A stretch of DNA of 64,000 nucleotides from Pantoea allii (GCF_002307475.1 NZ_NTMH01000030.1:248001-312000); one strand, 5' to 3'; positions 51,892-61,771 are shown, numbered from the stretch's first letter. A program made the numbers and translations. The notes: generated from the letters alone by a model not told the origin.

Positions 51892-52896
51892 TTAAACGCC
51901 AATCGGCAGCGCAGCGCCTTCAAGATAACGATGACACAGCCGCACGGTGTGGCTGGCCCATTGGTGACCCAGGCTGCGCGCCATCTCGGTTTCACGGTGG
52001 GAAGCCACCCAGGCGGTAAGCTGGATGCGCCGCTGGATCAGCATGGCCGGGATCATCGCCAGTTCCTGATCGCTGATATGCGCGACCTGTTCATATCCCT
52101 TTAACCAGTTTTCTACCCACTGCGGCGCGCTCGGATGATGTTCAACAAAACTGATCGCGGCGGCAAGGTCGTGTAAGTACCAGCCCATGCCGCAATCATC
52201 AAAATCGATCACCCGGGTTTCACCTTTATCTACCAGCAGGTTTGTCAGACGCAGGTCTGCATGAATCAGCCCATAGCGCGCGGGTGACTGGCCAAAGTCC
52301 ATCATCTGGCGGCGCACATGTTCCAGTGTTTCTTCCACTACCGCGTGCTCGGCGGCGGGTAAGCCTGCTACGTCACGCCAGTCTCCCCAATGGCCGGACG
52401 GAGAAACCATCGTATGATGATCCCAGATAATGCGGCGAAATCCCTGCGGCTTTTGCCATTGCCGACTGTGCTGGTGCAGACGGGCAGTGATGGCACCTAA
52501 CTGGCGAAACGCTGCCGGATCGACGCTGTCGGTCAGCATATCGCCCTCTATCCAGTGGAACAGCACCGCATAGCGTTCGCCACCATCGGGCAGCGGCAGG
52601 ATCTGAATGCGGTCACCTTGCCGATCTTCTACAGCGACGGGCACCATAATGTCTGCCGCCTGAAGTGCGTCCAGCCAGAGCAGCTCACTTTCAATATCCT
52701 GCTTCGCGTGATAATCGCCGCGGTGAATCCGTAACGCATAGCGGCCCTGCGGCGTGCTGACAGAAAGCGTGGCGTTTTCTGAGCGGCACAGCAGCCTGAC
52801 CTCTGCCTGCGAACAGGCGGGATAGTTCATTAATGCCCGGTGGGCAAGCTGAAGGATGGTGTCGTTACTCAGCGTGTCATACTGTTTAATGCTCAT
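51892..52896 (-). CDS. APH/choline-kinase-fold phosphotransferase (amino-alcohol kinase-like)
   Basis: The 334-residue protein has the aminoglycoside phosphotransferase/choline kinase fold. The catalytic loop is LIHADLRLTNLLVD and the magnesium site VIDFDDCG. It resembles the hydroxylysine kinase/AGPHD1 type and homoserine-kinase-like (ThrB2, SrkA-like) proteins. GGGAG six bases before the ATG at 52896 decides the start. Divergent to an ethanolamine-type permease and a class III PLP enzyme of the phospho-lyase type, it likely phosphorylates ethanolamine, hydroxylysine or a related amino alcohol. Confidence 0.85.
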   Translation of the reverse strand: MSIKQYDTLSNDTILQLAHRALMNYPACSQAEVRLLCRSENATLSVSTPQGRYALRIHRGDYHAKQDIESELLWLDALQAADIMVPVAVEDRQGDRIQILPLPDGGERYAVLFHWIEGDMLTDSVDPAAFRQLGAITARLHQHSRQWQKPQGFRRIIWDHHTMVSPSGHWGDWRDVAGLPAAEHAVVEETLEHVRRQMMDFGQSPARYGLIHADLRLTNLLVDKGETRVIDFDDCGMGWYLHDLAAAISFVEHHPSAPQWVENWLKGYEQVAHISDQELAMIPAMLIQRRIQLTAWVASHRETEMARSLGHQWASHTVRLCHRYLEGAALPIGV

Positions 52897-53140
52897 GTCC
52901 GGCTCCCAGGTTTCTGCGTGTAGAGTCAGCATGGCGCTGAACCCTGTCTGCACGCTTGACCTGAAAGCAGAGGAAAATTGACTTTGGCAGGCACCTGGCG
53001 GCCTGGCCTGGGGCAAGTTGACCTTAAATCACGGCGTTCTGTTTTCTGCGGTCAAGTTTTTCCCTCCTCACTGTGTCCATCATCTACCCGACAGCTTTTG
53101 TGCAGCCTATTTTCCATTAACACAGACGGGGAACGCAGTG

Positions 53141-54505
53141 ATGAAAGAGAAACTGAAACCCACCCTGGGCACCCTGCGACTCTGGGGCATCGCCGTGGGG
53201 CTGGTGATATCGGGTGAGTATTTCGGCTGGAGCTACGGCTGGGGCGCAGCAGGCACCCTGGGCTTTCTGGTTACGACATTTTTTGTTGCCGTCATGTATA
53301 CCTGCTTTATCTTCAGCTTTACTGAACTGACAACGGCCATTCCTCAGGCAGGTGGCCCGTTTGCCTACAGCCGCCGGGCGTTCGGTGACACCGGCGGGCT
53401 GATTGCCGGTATCGCTACGCTGATCGAGTTTGTGTTTGCGCCTCCTGCTATTGCGATGGCGATCGGTGCCTATCTCAATGTGCAGTTCCCGGAGATCAAT
53501 CCAAAGCTTATCGCCGTGTGCGCCTATCTGGTGTTTATGGGGCTGAATATCGTCGGCGTCAGCATCGCTGCCACCTTTGAGTTACTGGTCACGCTGCTTG
53601 CCGTGATTGAGCTGCTGGTCTTTATGGGCGTTGTGGCACCCGGCTTTAGTCTGGCGAATTTTGTCGCCCACGGCTGGGCTGGGCAAGAAACCTTCTCTGG
53701 GGCTTCTGTGTCCGGCATGTTTGCCGCGATTCCCTTTGCCATTTGGTTCTTTCTGGCGATTGAAGGTGTCGCGATGGCGGCAGAAGAGGCAAAAGACCCG
53801 CGCCGCACTATTCCTCGCGCCTATATCAGCGGCATTTTAACGCTGGTGGTTTTAGCGATTGGCGTGATGGTGTTTGCGGGCGGTGCAGGCGACTGGCGTA
53901 CATTATCGGGCATCAACGATCCGCTGCCGCAGGCGATGAAAATGCTGGTCGGTAATGATTCACGCTGGATGCACATGCTGGTCTGGATTGGCTTATTCGG
54001 TCTGATTGCCAGTTTTCACGGCATCATCATGGGCTATTCGCGCCAGTTCTTTGCGCTGGCCCGTGAAGGCTATCTGCCGCCCGCTCTGGCGAAGCTGTCG
54101 CGGTTTAACACACCGCACCGTGCGATTCTGGCCGGTGGCGTGGTAGGGATTCTGGCCATTTTTTCTGACGGTATCAGCTTTCAGGGGATGAGCCTGACCG
54201 CTGCCATGATCACCATGTCGGTGTTTGGTGCGATTGTGATGTACATCATGAGCATGCTGAGCCTGTTTAAGCTGCGTCGCACGGCCCCTGGGCTGGAGCG
54301 CAGCTACCGCGCGCCGGGTTATCCGGTTATCCCCGCGATTGCCCTGTGCGGCTCGCTGATCTGCCTGGCGGCGATGTTGTGGTTTAACCCAGAGATTGGC
54401 GCGCTGTTCCTGGCCTTTATGGTCGTGGGTTACCTCTATTTCCTGACCACCCACTCCCGGCGCGGCACGATCGCGCAAACCTCTGTCGCGGCGGAGATCG
54501 ACTAA
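53141..54505 (+). CDS. APC family permease, ethanolamine permease-like
   Basis: The 454-residue protein has about twelve membrane helices and the APC pattern. The start region LGTLRLWGIAVGLVISGEYFGWSYGWGAAGTLGF and the segment FFLAIEGVAMAAEEAKDPRRTIPRAYI match the ethanolamine permease group (Eat) more closely than the amino-acid permeases. It probably imports ethanolamine or a similar amine. GGGGA before the ATG at 53141 decides against the upstream frame from 53018. Confidence 0.88.
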   Translation: MKEKLKPTLGTLRLWGIAVGLVISGEYFGWSYGWGAAGTLGFLVTTFFVAVMYTCFIFSFTELTTAIPQAGGPFAYSRRAFGDTGGLIAGIATLIEFVFAPPAIAMAIGAYLNVQFPEINPKLIAVCAYLVFMGLNIVGVSIAATFELLVTLLAVIELLVFMGVVAPGFSLANFVAHGWAGQETFSGASVSGMFAAIPFAIWFFLAIEGVAMAAEEAKDPRRTIPRAYISGILTLVVLAIGVMVFAGGAGDWRTLSGINDPLPQAMKMLVGNDSRWMHMLVWIGLFGLIASFHGIIMGYSRQFFALAREGYLPPALAKLSRFNTPHRAILAGGVVGILAIFSDGISFQGMSLTAAMITMSVFGAIVMYIMSMLSLFKLRRTAPGLERSYRAPGYPVIPAIALCGSLICLAAMLWFNPEIGALFLAFMVVGYLYFLTTHSRRGTIAQTSVAAEID

Positions 54506-54568
54506 CGCAGACAGGCGCTGCCGCGCGCTGATGTGCGCCAGCGTCTGCATTGAACCTGAGGAGCAATG

Positions 54569-55909
54569 ATGACGGTACGTTCAACCATTATGGATACCAA
54601 CAGCTTTCGTGCAGAGAACGCGGAAGCGCTGGCCCCGGCGATTCGCCAGTTAACCGATAAACGCAGTAAGGTGCTGGGTGAGTCGTATCGGCTGTTTTAT
54701 CGTAATCCCGTGCATCTGGTACGGGGACAGGGTCAGTATCTCTGGGACCAGGCGGGTAACCAGTACCTGGATATGTATAACAACGTCGCCAGCATCGGCC
54801 ACTGCCATCCGGCGGTTGTGGAGGCCGTGCATCAGCAGATGATGCGGCTGAATACGCACACGCGCTATCTGCATGAGTCTATCCTGGAATATAGCGAACG
54901 AATTCTGGCAACGATGCCAGCGGCCATCGATCGGGCCATGTACATGTGTACGGGTTCCGAGGCGAACGATCTGGCAATACGCATGGCGCACGCCTGGAGC
55001 GGCGGCACGGGCATTATCGTTTCGAAAGAGGCCTATCACGGTACCAGTGCGCTTACGTCCGGCGTATCACCGGCACTGGGCAGCGGTCAGCCGCTGTCAT
55101 CGCATACCCGACTGGTGGCATCGCCCGATTTTTATCGCATTCAGCCCGCCGATCAGGGTGCCTGGTTTGCCCACGAAATTCAGAAACAGATCGATGATAT
55201 GGCCGCGCACGGTATCAAGTTTGCGGGGTTCCTGGCCGATTCGATTTTCTCTTCTGATGGGGTATTACCCGGCGAGCCTGGCTTTTTAAAGCAGGCGATT
55301 GAAGTGGTTCATCAAAACGGCGGGATTTTTATTGCCGATGAGGTTCAACCCGGTTTTGCCCGCACGGGGGAAGCATTCTGGGGATTTGCGCGCCACGGCG
55401 TGGTGCCTGATGTGGTAACGACGGGCAAGCCGATGGGTAACGGTATTCCCGTATCCGGTTTGATGGCGAAAGCGCCGGTTATGGCGGCCTTCAGTGATTC
55501 GCTGCCGTATTTCAATACGTTTGGCGGCAATCCGGTTTCAATGGCGGCGGCGCATGCGGTGATGGATGTGATTGAGCAGGAGGCACTTCAGGCACACAGC
55601 CTGAAAACCGGGCAAGCCTTGTTATCGGCCTTGCAGTCGCTTCAGGATAGTTATGCCTGCATAGGCGACGTGCGCGGCGCAGGCCTGTTTATCGGCTTTG
55701 AGCTGGTCACGGACAGAGAAACTAAGCAGCCAGACAAAAGGCTGGCGCTCGATCTGGTTGAGGCGCTGCGCGAGGAATGTGTGCTGACGTCTGTCGCCGG
55801 GCCTTACGGCAACGTGCTGAAGATCAGACCACCGCTCTGTTTCCAGACGGGCGATATCGACTGGGTGGTCAGTGCCATGGATCGCTGCCTGAGAAAACTG
55901 CAGGGATAA
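54569..55909 (+). CDS. Class III PLP enzyme, aminotransferase or amino-alcohol phosphate phospho-lyase
   Basis: The 446-residue protein has fold type I PLP motifs: CTGSEANDLAIRMA (phosphate cup), IFIADEVQPGFARTG with the ring-binding Asp, and VVTTGKPMGNGIPVS with the Schiff-base Lys about residue 287. The TGKPMGNG form is the one found in human ETNPPL (ethanolamine-phosphate phospho-lyase) and PHYKPL, while ordinary class III transaminases have other residues there. With a kinase and an ethanolamine-type permease beside it, a phospho-lyase is likely: it would release ammonia and phosphate and form an aldehyde. GAGGAG five bases before the second ATG favours 54569. Confidence 0.85.
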   Translation: MTVRSTIMDTNSFRAENAEALAPAIRQLTDKRSKVLGESYRLFYRNPVHLVRGQGQYLWDQAGNQYLDMYNNVASIGHCHPAVVEAVHQQMMRLNTHTRYLHESILEYSERILATMPAAIDRAMYMCTGSEANDLAIRMAHAWSGGTGIIVSKEAYHGTSALTSGVSPALGSGQPLSSHTRLVASPDFYRIQPADQGAWFAHEIQKQIDDMAAHGIKFAGFLADSIFSSDGVLPGEPGFLKQAIEVVHQNGGIFIADEVQPGFARTGEAFWGFARHGVVPDVVTTGKPMGNGIPVSGLMAKAPVMAAFSDSLPYFNTFGGNPVSMAAAHAVMDVIEQEALQAHSLKTGQALLSALQSLQDSYACIGDVRGAGLFIGFELVTDRETKQPDKRLALDLVEALREECVLTSVAGPYGNVLKIRPPLCFQTGDIDWVVSAMDRCLRKLQG

Positions 55910-56237
55910 ACCGTCGCCGGGCACAGGATGACAGTGTTATTAACTGCCCGGCGTATGGCCCGGCTGGCGGTGTGTCGGTGATTGGTGAGCGAAGAAAGCC
56001 CGACGCATGCCGGGCTCAGTCAGGTCAGCAAAACGGAATATTGTGTTAAATATTGAGGCTTTTAGTCTTATTTTAATTTAACTTAAAGGATTTAAGATGA
56101 GGTTAATTTAACAGGTGTGTATCTTGTTACGGGTTGAATATTATAATTTTTTTGTACTCAGCGTTTGCTAATGTTTTTTAATCAGGCCCTGGGAAAAGGC
56201 TTGAGATTGTTCAATCTGATTAATGTAAACTTCCTGC
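55910..56237. other. Intergenic region
   Basis: About 330 bp between convergent genes. GC-rich repeats of GCCCGGC type at 55940-56015 could form weak hairpins that end the upstream transcript; the rest is AT-rich. No gene was seen. Confidence 0.35.
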
Positions 56238-56831
56238 TTACGACGCGTGCTTGCGTTCTGATTCAATTTGCTTGCGCCATGCGCGATTATGCAAGCAGTA
56301 AGCAATCATGCGATAAAAAATCATGCTGTTAAGACATCTTAAACTCAATGCAATTAAAATGGTTCCAATGATTGAGGCTACCAAATGAGTGGTTTTTATC
56401 TCTGCACCGAGTAACGTGCCAAATGTGGTATATATAAAAAATAGCACGACTAACACGGTAGTGCTAAAGGCTAAGTAAACATAGCTTTTAAGTGCCCAGT
56501 AATGCCCTCTTGCTATCAGAATCATTAAAGGGTTTATGATGATGCAATATATAAAATCTGTGATTATTGTTCCTGTCAAAAAAGCATGTTCTGACCAGTT
56601 CATCCAATTTGAAATGCCATGCGAGAGAGAGGTTTGAGGAAGAGAAAAACTTATCAATGTGAGCATGACACTTGCTATTAGTGGAAGGCCCATAGTATGC
56701 CATCCAATCGGCACGTCCATCTCATCTGTCATATCTTCTTTAACTTCTTCTAACTTATTAATATCACCATTTTTTATTTTATTACCAATGGTAAGGCTGA
56801 CGTTTAATGTCTTTTTTAACTGGCGTAGCAT
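56238..56831 (-). CDS. Four-helix membrane protein, second immunity-like paralogue
   Basis: The 197-residue protein is a close paralogue of the one at 57029-57634. Shared features are the start MLRQLKKTLN, the segment PIGWHTMGLPLIASV, four to five membrane helices between about residues 40 and 165, LIARGHYWALKSYV, and the basic end LHNRAWRKQIE. It is third after an effector-like gene on the same strand, 197 bp from the previous gene. A duplicated immunity gene would protect against a diverged version of the toxin. I recognise no named family. Confidence 0.7.
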   Translation of the reverse strand: MLRQLKKTLNVSLTIGNKIKNGDINKLEEVKEDMTDEMDVPIGWHTMGLPLIASVMLTLISFSLPQTSLSHGISNWMNWSEHAFLTGTIITDFIYCIIINPLMILIARGHYWALKSYVYLAFSTTVLVVLFFIYTTFGTLLGAEIKTTHLVASIIGTILIALSLRCLNSMIFYRMIAYCLHNRAWRKQIESERKHAS

Positions 56832-57028
56832 TTGTTATACCTATAAAGAGAAATGCTGGAGTATTAAAAAGATATTGCTTAGAATTAATGGGTTGTAGCA
56901 TTTAAACAGCCATTATCATTCCCGTTTCTAAAGGTGTTTTTTACTTGAAGTTATGGGTTATAAAAAATAAAGTTGCTTTTATTATAAATTTCTCTTTAAA
57001 TTTATAATAAAAACTAATGGGCGATTTT

Positions 57029-57634
57029 TCATTTTTTGAGATTGCTTGTGCTTTTCCTCTGAATTTCAAGCTGTTTTCGCCATATGCGATTGTGCAAATA
57101 GAAGGCATTGCTTTTATAAAACATTAGGCTATTTATGCATTTAAATGCAATAAGCATAAAGATAACGCCCAGGCAGGATGATAGAAAAGTTAAAGTCGAG
57201 GTGTTTTCACCAAACATGAGCGCCCATAGTGAATGACCAAGATATAAGAGTGCGACTGCGCTGGTGAAATACATAAGAGAGATATAAACTTTAAGCGCCG
57301 TGTAATTACCTCTCGCTATCAATGATAAAGATGGAAACATAATTAGACAATAAGGTAGTCCCGTGAGAATAATTCCTCCTAGTAAAGCATAATCAGGCCA
57401 CCCCATAAAGGAAAATACAGCCTCCCAAATTAACGCCTGAGGCATTGCAAAACTAAGCAGAGTAAGAATGAAACTCACCACTAAAGGTAAACCCATAGTA
57501 TGAAAACCTATGGGCTTTTCCATTAATTCTTTCATATCGTCTTTAATGTGTTCGAGCTCATCAAGATCGTTTGTTACCATTCTTTTAGTTGTACTTTTGC
57601 TAAGTTCTAAATTTTTTTTCAGTTGTATCAGCAT
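57029..57634 (-). CDS. Four-helix membrane protein, immunity-like
   Basis: The 201-residue protein starts MLIQLKKNLELS, has about five membrane segments between residues 45 and 170 (PIGFHTMGLPLVVSFILTLL, LIARGNYTALKVYISLMYF, FLSSCLGVIFMLIAFKC) and a basic Lys/Arg-rich end. It begins 11 bp after the stop of the effector-like gene, so it is likely the cognate immunity protein. An in-frame ATG at 57643 is the other start. The paralogue at 56238 supports a family of membrane immunity proteins against a membrane-active toxin. Confidence 0.7.
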   Translation of the reverse strand: MLIQLKKNLELSKSTTKRMVTNDLDELEHIKDDMKELMEKPIGFHTMGLPLVVSFILTLLSFAMPQALIWEAVFSFMGWPDYALLGGIILTGLPYCLIMFPSLSLIARGNYTALKVYISLMYFTSAVALLYLGHSLWALMFGENTSTLTFLSSCLGVIFMLIAFKCINSLMFYKSNAFYLHNRIWRKQLEIQRKSTSNLKK

Positions 57635-57645
57635 AATATACACAA

Positions 57646-58608
57646 TTAATTTGTAGAAAAAGATTGAATCATCCCAATCAAATATTTCCCAGATTGGGAA
57701 ATAGTCTGGGGGTTTTTTATTGTGCCGGTAAGGGCACTGCCAACGAATGCTGAAGAGTTGACGAATGCTGAAGAAAGTTCCCGTTGCAAAGATTTTTGCA
57801 ATGCTTCTGCAGGGTAACGCTTAGGATATATACCCGCTTTCATTACAGCTTTTATGCCTGCATTAGAGATGCCGGGATTTTGCGAACGTATTATTTCCTC
57901 AGTAATGCGCCGGCGTTCAGACCTGCTTAGTGATTTAAGCCAGTTAATTAAATTTCCTGAAGACGTGGTTGCTTTCATTAACTTATAAGTTTCTATGGTA
58001 CTTTTTAATCCTGCACCCGCTCCGGCAAGAGAAATAATATCAAGTGCAGTAATCGTTGCCGTATACCATTCCTGAGAGTCAAACCATGTCAACGTTTCTT
58101 CTTTATCATTTGCAATTAAAAAAAGCCTTGCTGCGCCTACGAAGCATTGCAAGCCAGTGGCTACTCCGCCTGCTGTAATAACACCGGCAACAATACCAGA
58201 TGCGCCTGCCGTGATGGGCACCGCTGCCGCTGCTCCTAATGCTAAGACAACTGTAGCAACGGCCGCACCGCATGAAAATGCCGTCGACGTAATTTCAGTT
58301 GCAAGCGAGGGCTTACTTAACGTATCTGTTAAGGTCTTCGCCGCCGTTTGCGGAATGACGGTTGGGACCTTAGTAATCACCACATGACTCACACTACTTC
58401 GGTTTGGCGAAGCGTAGCGGCGAGAAGGGCGAACAAGCCATTGTTCGCGGCCATCGGAATAGATGATGCCCACCTGACTAAAATCGCGCGTGCAATCCAG
58501 ACGATTGGCCAGGGCGGTGAAATCAATGTCATCTGCGGACACCAGGCCCATCCGTCGGCCAAGGCCGTAATCCGGAAGGTTATTTGAATAGGATTCTGAT
58601 AAGGCCAT
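57646..58608 (-). CDS. Membrane-active effector-like protein
   Basis: The 320-residue protein has a soluble N-terminal part (residues 1-90), a long Gly/Ala-rich hydrophobic region with two or three helices (AVATVVLALGAAAAVPITAG, ASGIVAGVITAGGVATGL, about 115-165), and a soluble C-terminal part rich in Ser and Lys. No signal peptide is present. This glycine-rich hydrophobic hairpin flanked by soluble domains is the design of pore-forming colicins and of pore-forming type VI effectors. It is followed by two paralogous membrane proteins that look like immunity factors. AAGGAG precedes the ATG. I recognise no named family and no PAAR, MIX or Rhs part. Role inferred from layout and neighbours. Confidence 0.65.
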   Translation of the reverse strand: MALSESYSNNLPDYGLGRRMGLVSADDIDFTALANRLDCTRDFSQVGIIYSDGREQWLVRPSRRYASPNRSSVSHVVITKVPTVIPQTAAKTLTDTLSKPSLATEITSTAFSCGAAVATVVLALGAAAAVPITAGASGIVAGVITAGGVATGLQCFVGAARLFLIANDKEETLTWFDSQEWYTATITALDIISLAGAGAGLKSTIETYKLMKATTSSGNLINWLKSLSRSERRRITEEIIRSQNPGISNAGIKAVMKAGIYPKRYPAEALQKSLQRELSSAFVNSSAFVGSALTGTIKNPQTISQSGKYLIGMIQSFSTN

Positions 58609-59000
58609 TAGCTCACTCCTTGCTGATGATGACCGGGTTATGAAGCGTCAAGGGTAAAGCGCAGCGGAAACGAATTAATTAGGAATAGTCTTAATGATCC
58701 ATTAGAGCCATCAATGTGTCGATGTCGCCATCCATGCCAGTCATCCCTCTGTAAGAAGTTTGTGGCTTATCAAGTGATTAACCCTGCTTTACATTTCATG
58801 ACAATGCAACCTTTTCATGCCGCGACTTATGCGCTGTCAGCCAGGTTATATCCGTTTTATCAACAAAACGCGTAGCACCAAAGCGACATAATTTGTTGCT
58901 TTAATGTAGCGGAAAGGTTTAAAACTATCGTGCAGGAATTAATCAAATGCTTGAGTTTTTTTAACCTCTCCTTTTACATTTATTTGGGATAAATAAAATC
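58609..59000. other. Divergent intergenic region
   Basis: About 390 bp between the effector-like gene (minus) and a lipoprotein gene (plus). It must contain both promoters. No gene and no clear operator were seen. Confidence 0.4.
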
Positions 59001-59315
59001 ATGAAAAACAGGGTACTTGTTGCTTTTGCTCTCCTTGCGCTGAGTGGCTGTAGCACGATGTCTTCTAATGACGCCATTCCTCCCCTTCAGACCGAGACAG
59101 CAAAAATGCTGGGTCTGAGTTCTTCTGATGAGCTGACCGTAACCAACGTGTCCGCGACAAAACCAGATACGCTGGGATCTCAAATGCTGTCTTATCGTGC
59201 AACCACAGATAAAGGCCGTATTTTTGACTGTCAGTCTCAGATGATCCCCGGCATCCTGGGCCAGGAACCGGTCGTCACCGTGCCAAAATGTACGCCAGTT
59301 AAAGTACATAACTAA
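59001..59315 (+). CDS. Small lipoprotein
   Basis: The 104-residue precursor has a lipoprotein signal MKNRVLVAFALLALSGC with Cys at residue 17 as the lipidation site. After it follows a Ser/Thr-rich linker and a domain with two more cysteines (FDCQSQM and VPKCTPV), which may form a disulfide. The residues after Cys (Ser-Thr) suggest sorting to the outer membrane. It stands alone with its own terminator. Function unknown. Confidence 0.82.
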   Translation: MKNRVLVAFALLALSGCSTMSSNDAIPPLQTETAKMLGLSSSDELTVTNVSATKPDTLGSQMLSYRATTDKGRIFDCQSQMIPGILGQEPVVTVPKCTPVKVHN

Positions 59316-59322
59316 AAACCGT

Positions 59323-59349
59323 TTCCCTGCCTGTATTTCGGGCAGGGAA
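59323..59349 (+). terminator. Terminator after the lipoprotein gene
   Basis: TTCCCTGCC (59323-59331) and GGCAGGGAA (59341-59349) form a perfect 9-bp stem with a 9-nt loop, followed by TCTCCGTTT. It is close to the lipoprotein stop and is a probable terminator. Confidence 0.7.
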
Positions 59350-60034
59350 TCTCCGTTTACCGGTTCGCCTTTCGCAATAAATCAAAGAAACACCCATCCC
59401 GTGGTTTCCTGTCTTGAACGCGCGTTTCTTTCAACGGTTGTACCCATTTTAGTGGCACGAACCCGATCTGAATATTCACGTTGCAATCGCTCAGCATCAG
59501 CAGCGTGAGATGTTTTCCCCTTCCCGAGCCGTCTTGCCGCCGCAAAGCACAGACGTTGCGTGAGTGACCAGGCATCCGTTTTGAGATCAACCGTGTTGAT
59601 CCTGACTCAGCGCCTTCGTTAAGCCGCCTGCACGCAATCATCATCTTGTTTAACTTTTCTAATGCTTTTATGCCACTCTCTTCCTGATTGCCATCTCACA
59701 AGCAGGGCGCTCACCTGCCAGAAACTTATGTGGTAGGGCATGATAAATTCGCCATCGCCGTTAGTAGCGCCGTCGCGTGTTTTATTTGTAGCAATAAATC
59801 TACTCTATGCTTCAGTAGGCATTGGGTGTTTGAAGGCGTCCTGACGACATTGCCGGGCCGGTTTTTGATGGGAAACTAATGCATTCGGAGATGAGCGATC
59901 AGATCGGGGTTTTGCCTTCATAAAAAATTAACAAAAACCCCGTCATCAGGTGAGCATACGTTTAATAATCCTGCCTGATAATCCCTCACCTGAAATAATT
60001 CAGTCGCTCCCGTGATGAAAAGAAGAGAGGGTTC
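59350..60034. other. Intergenic region before the ABC importer
   Basis: About 685 bp with no gene I can support. A 9-bp inverted repeat, TCAGGTGAG at 59946-59954 and CTCACCTGA at 59985-59993, lies 42-89 bp before the importer gene and may be an operator or part of its promoter leader. Confidence 0.4.
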
Positions 60035-61771
60035 ATGAACTTCCGATTCACCATGCTGGCGGCCAACAGACGGTTATTGCCTAACGTCTGGGATGCCGTG
60101 GCTTTTCCCCTGATTATCTGCCTGATTGCGATGGTGGCGGTGGGCTTTCATCAAACGCTGATGCCGATAGACAGTTTAAAAACGCAGGCGATCTCGCTCG
60201 ATCCTTCTAATCTGCCAGAATATGCCATGCGCACCACTTTGCGCATGCTGGTGGCGATGCTGGCTTCACTGGTCTTCAGCCTGATTTACGGCACGCTGGC
60301 CGCCAAAAGCCGTCGCGCTGAAAAAGTGTTGGTGCCCATTCTGGATATCCTGCAGTCCGTGCCGGTGCTGGGCTATATCTCCTTTACTGTCACCTTCTTT
60401 ATTGCGCTCTTTCCGGGGCAGGTGCTGGGTGTTGAGCTGGCGGCCATCTTTGCCCTGTTCACCAGTCAGGCCTGGAATATGACCTTTAGCTTTTATCAGT
60501 CGCTACGCACGGTGCCAGCCGACCTGGTTGAAGTGTCGCGCGGCTTCCATCTGACCGGATGGCAGCGTTTCTGGAAGCTGGATGCGCCTTTTGCCGTGCC
60601 AGGGCTGGTCTGGAACATGATGATGTCGATGTCAGGCGGCTGGTTCTTTATTGTCGCCTCTGAAGCGATTACCGTGGGCAATAACACCTTTACCTTGCCC
60701 GGCGTGGGTGGCTACCTGGCGCAGGCTATTCTGCATAAAGACATTCACGCAGTGGGCTGGGTATTACTGACCATGGTGATTGTGATTCTGGCTTATGATC
60801 AGCTGCTGTTCAGGCCGCTGGTCGCCTGGGCGGATAAATTCCGTATGGAAAACACGCGTTCAGGCAATGCACCCACATCATGGGTGCGTGACCTGATGCG
60901 CAGGACGCGTCTGATTCACCAAATCTTTACGCCATTACGGCTGCTGCTGTCAGCGCTGGCGCGTATCTCGTGGCGCTGGCCAGCAAGGGGACCGGTACGT
61001 ACTGAGAGCCGTACGCAACGCGCCTCGCGGTGGGGTGACATGGTCTGGGGTGCCTTTGTGATCTTACTGACCCTGTATGTGGTTTACCGGGTCATCACTT
61101 ATGTTCAACTCGGCGTCACGCTCGAAGAGGTGAAACACGTCTTTACGCTGGGGCTGATTACCTTATTACGTGTGACGATACTGATCCTGATTTCGTCGCT
61201 GGTATGGGTACCGCTGGGCGTCATGATCGGCCTGCGGCCTGCCCTGGCGGGGAAAATCCAGCCGGTCGCCCAGTTCCTCGCGGCCTTCCCGGCAAACCTG
61301 ATGTTTCCCGTATTCGTGATTATGATTGTGCATTTCCATCTTAATCCGGACATCTGGCTGTCACCGCTCATCGTGCTGGGCACCCAGTGGTACATTCTGT
61401 TCAACGTCGTGGCGGGGACCACGGCGTTTCCCAATGACTATAAAGAGGCCGCAGCGAACTTTCACATCCGCGGCTGGCAATGGTGGCGTCAGGTGATGTT
61501 ACCCGGCATTTTTCCTTACTACATTACAGGGGCGATTACCGCCTCCGGAGGCGCGTGGAATGCCAGCATCGTGTCTGAATTTGTGCAGTGGGGAAATACT
61601 CAGGTCACGGCGCACGGTTTAGGTGCTTATATTGCACAAACAACCGCCGCCGGCGACTTTCCCAAAATCATTCTGGGGATCGCGGTGATGTCGCTGTTTG
61701 TCACCCTGTTCAACCGTCTGCTGTGGCGACCACTGTACGTGTACGCCGAATCAAAATTCCGTGCTAATTAA
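60035..61771 (+). CDS. NitT/TauT-type ABC importer permease, two fused permease domains
   Basis: The 578-residue inner-membrane protein contains two BPD-type permease domains in tandem (about residues 60-265 and 345-575). The first has the EAA-type loop VPADLVEVSRGFHLTGWQRFWKLDAPFAVPGLV; the second FPNDYKEAAANFHIRGWQWWRQVMLPGIFPYYI. Fused permeases of this type are partners of the nitrate/sulfonate/taurine-like ATPase encoded next. Substrate-binding protein is absent from the operon. The substrate is unknown. Confidence 0.92.
   Translation: MNFRFTMLAANRRLLPNVWDAVAFPLIICLIAMVAVGFHQTLMPIDSLKTQAISLDPSNLPEYAMRTTLRMLVAMLASLVFSLIYGTLAAKSRRAEKVLVPILDILQSVPVLGYISFTVTFFIALFPGQVLGVELAAIFALFTSQAWNMTFSFYQSLRTVPADLVEVSRGFHLTGWQRFWKLDAPFAVPGLVWNMMMSMSGGWFFIVASEAITVGNNTFTLPGVGGYLAQAILHKDIHAVGWVLLTMVIVILAYDQLLFRPLVAWADKFRMENTRSGNAPTSWVRDLMRRTRLIHQIFTPLRLLLSALARISWRWPARGPVRTESRTQRASRWGDMVWGAFVILLTLYVVYRVITYVQLGVTLEEVKHVFTLGLITLLRVTILILISSLVWVPLGVMIGLRPALAGKIQPVAQFLAAFPANLMFPVFVIMIVHFHLNPDIWLSPLIVLGTQWYILFNVVAGTTAFPNDYKEAAANFHIRGWQWWRQVMLPGIFPYYITGAITASGGAWNASIVSEFVQWGNTQVTAHGLGAYIAQTTAAGDFPKIILGIAVMSLFVTLFNRLLWRPLYVYAESKFRAN

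Noticed and set aside
59357..59644. Minus-strand frame of 95 codons upstream of the ABC importer
   Set aside because: Read for transposase or regulator motifs and found none; ribosome site absent.
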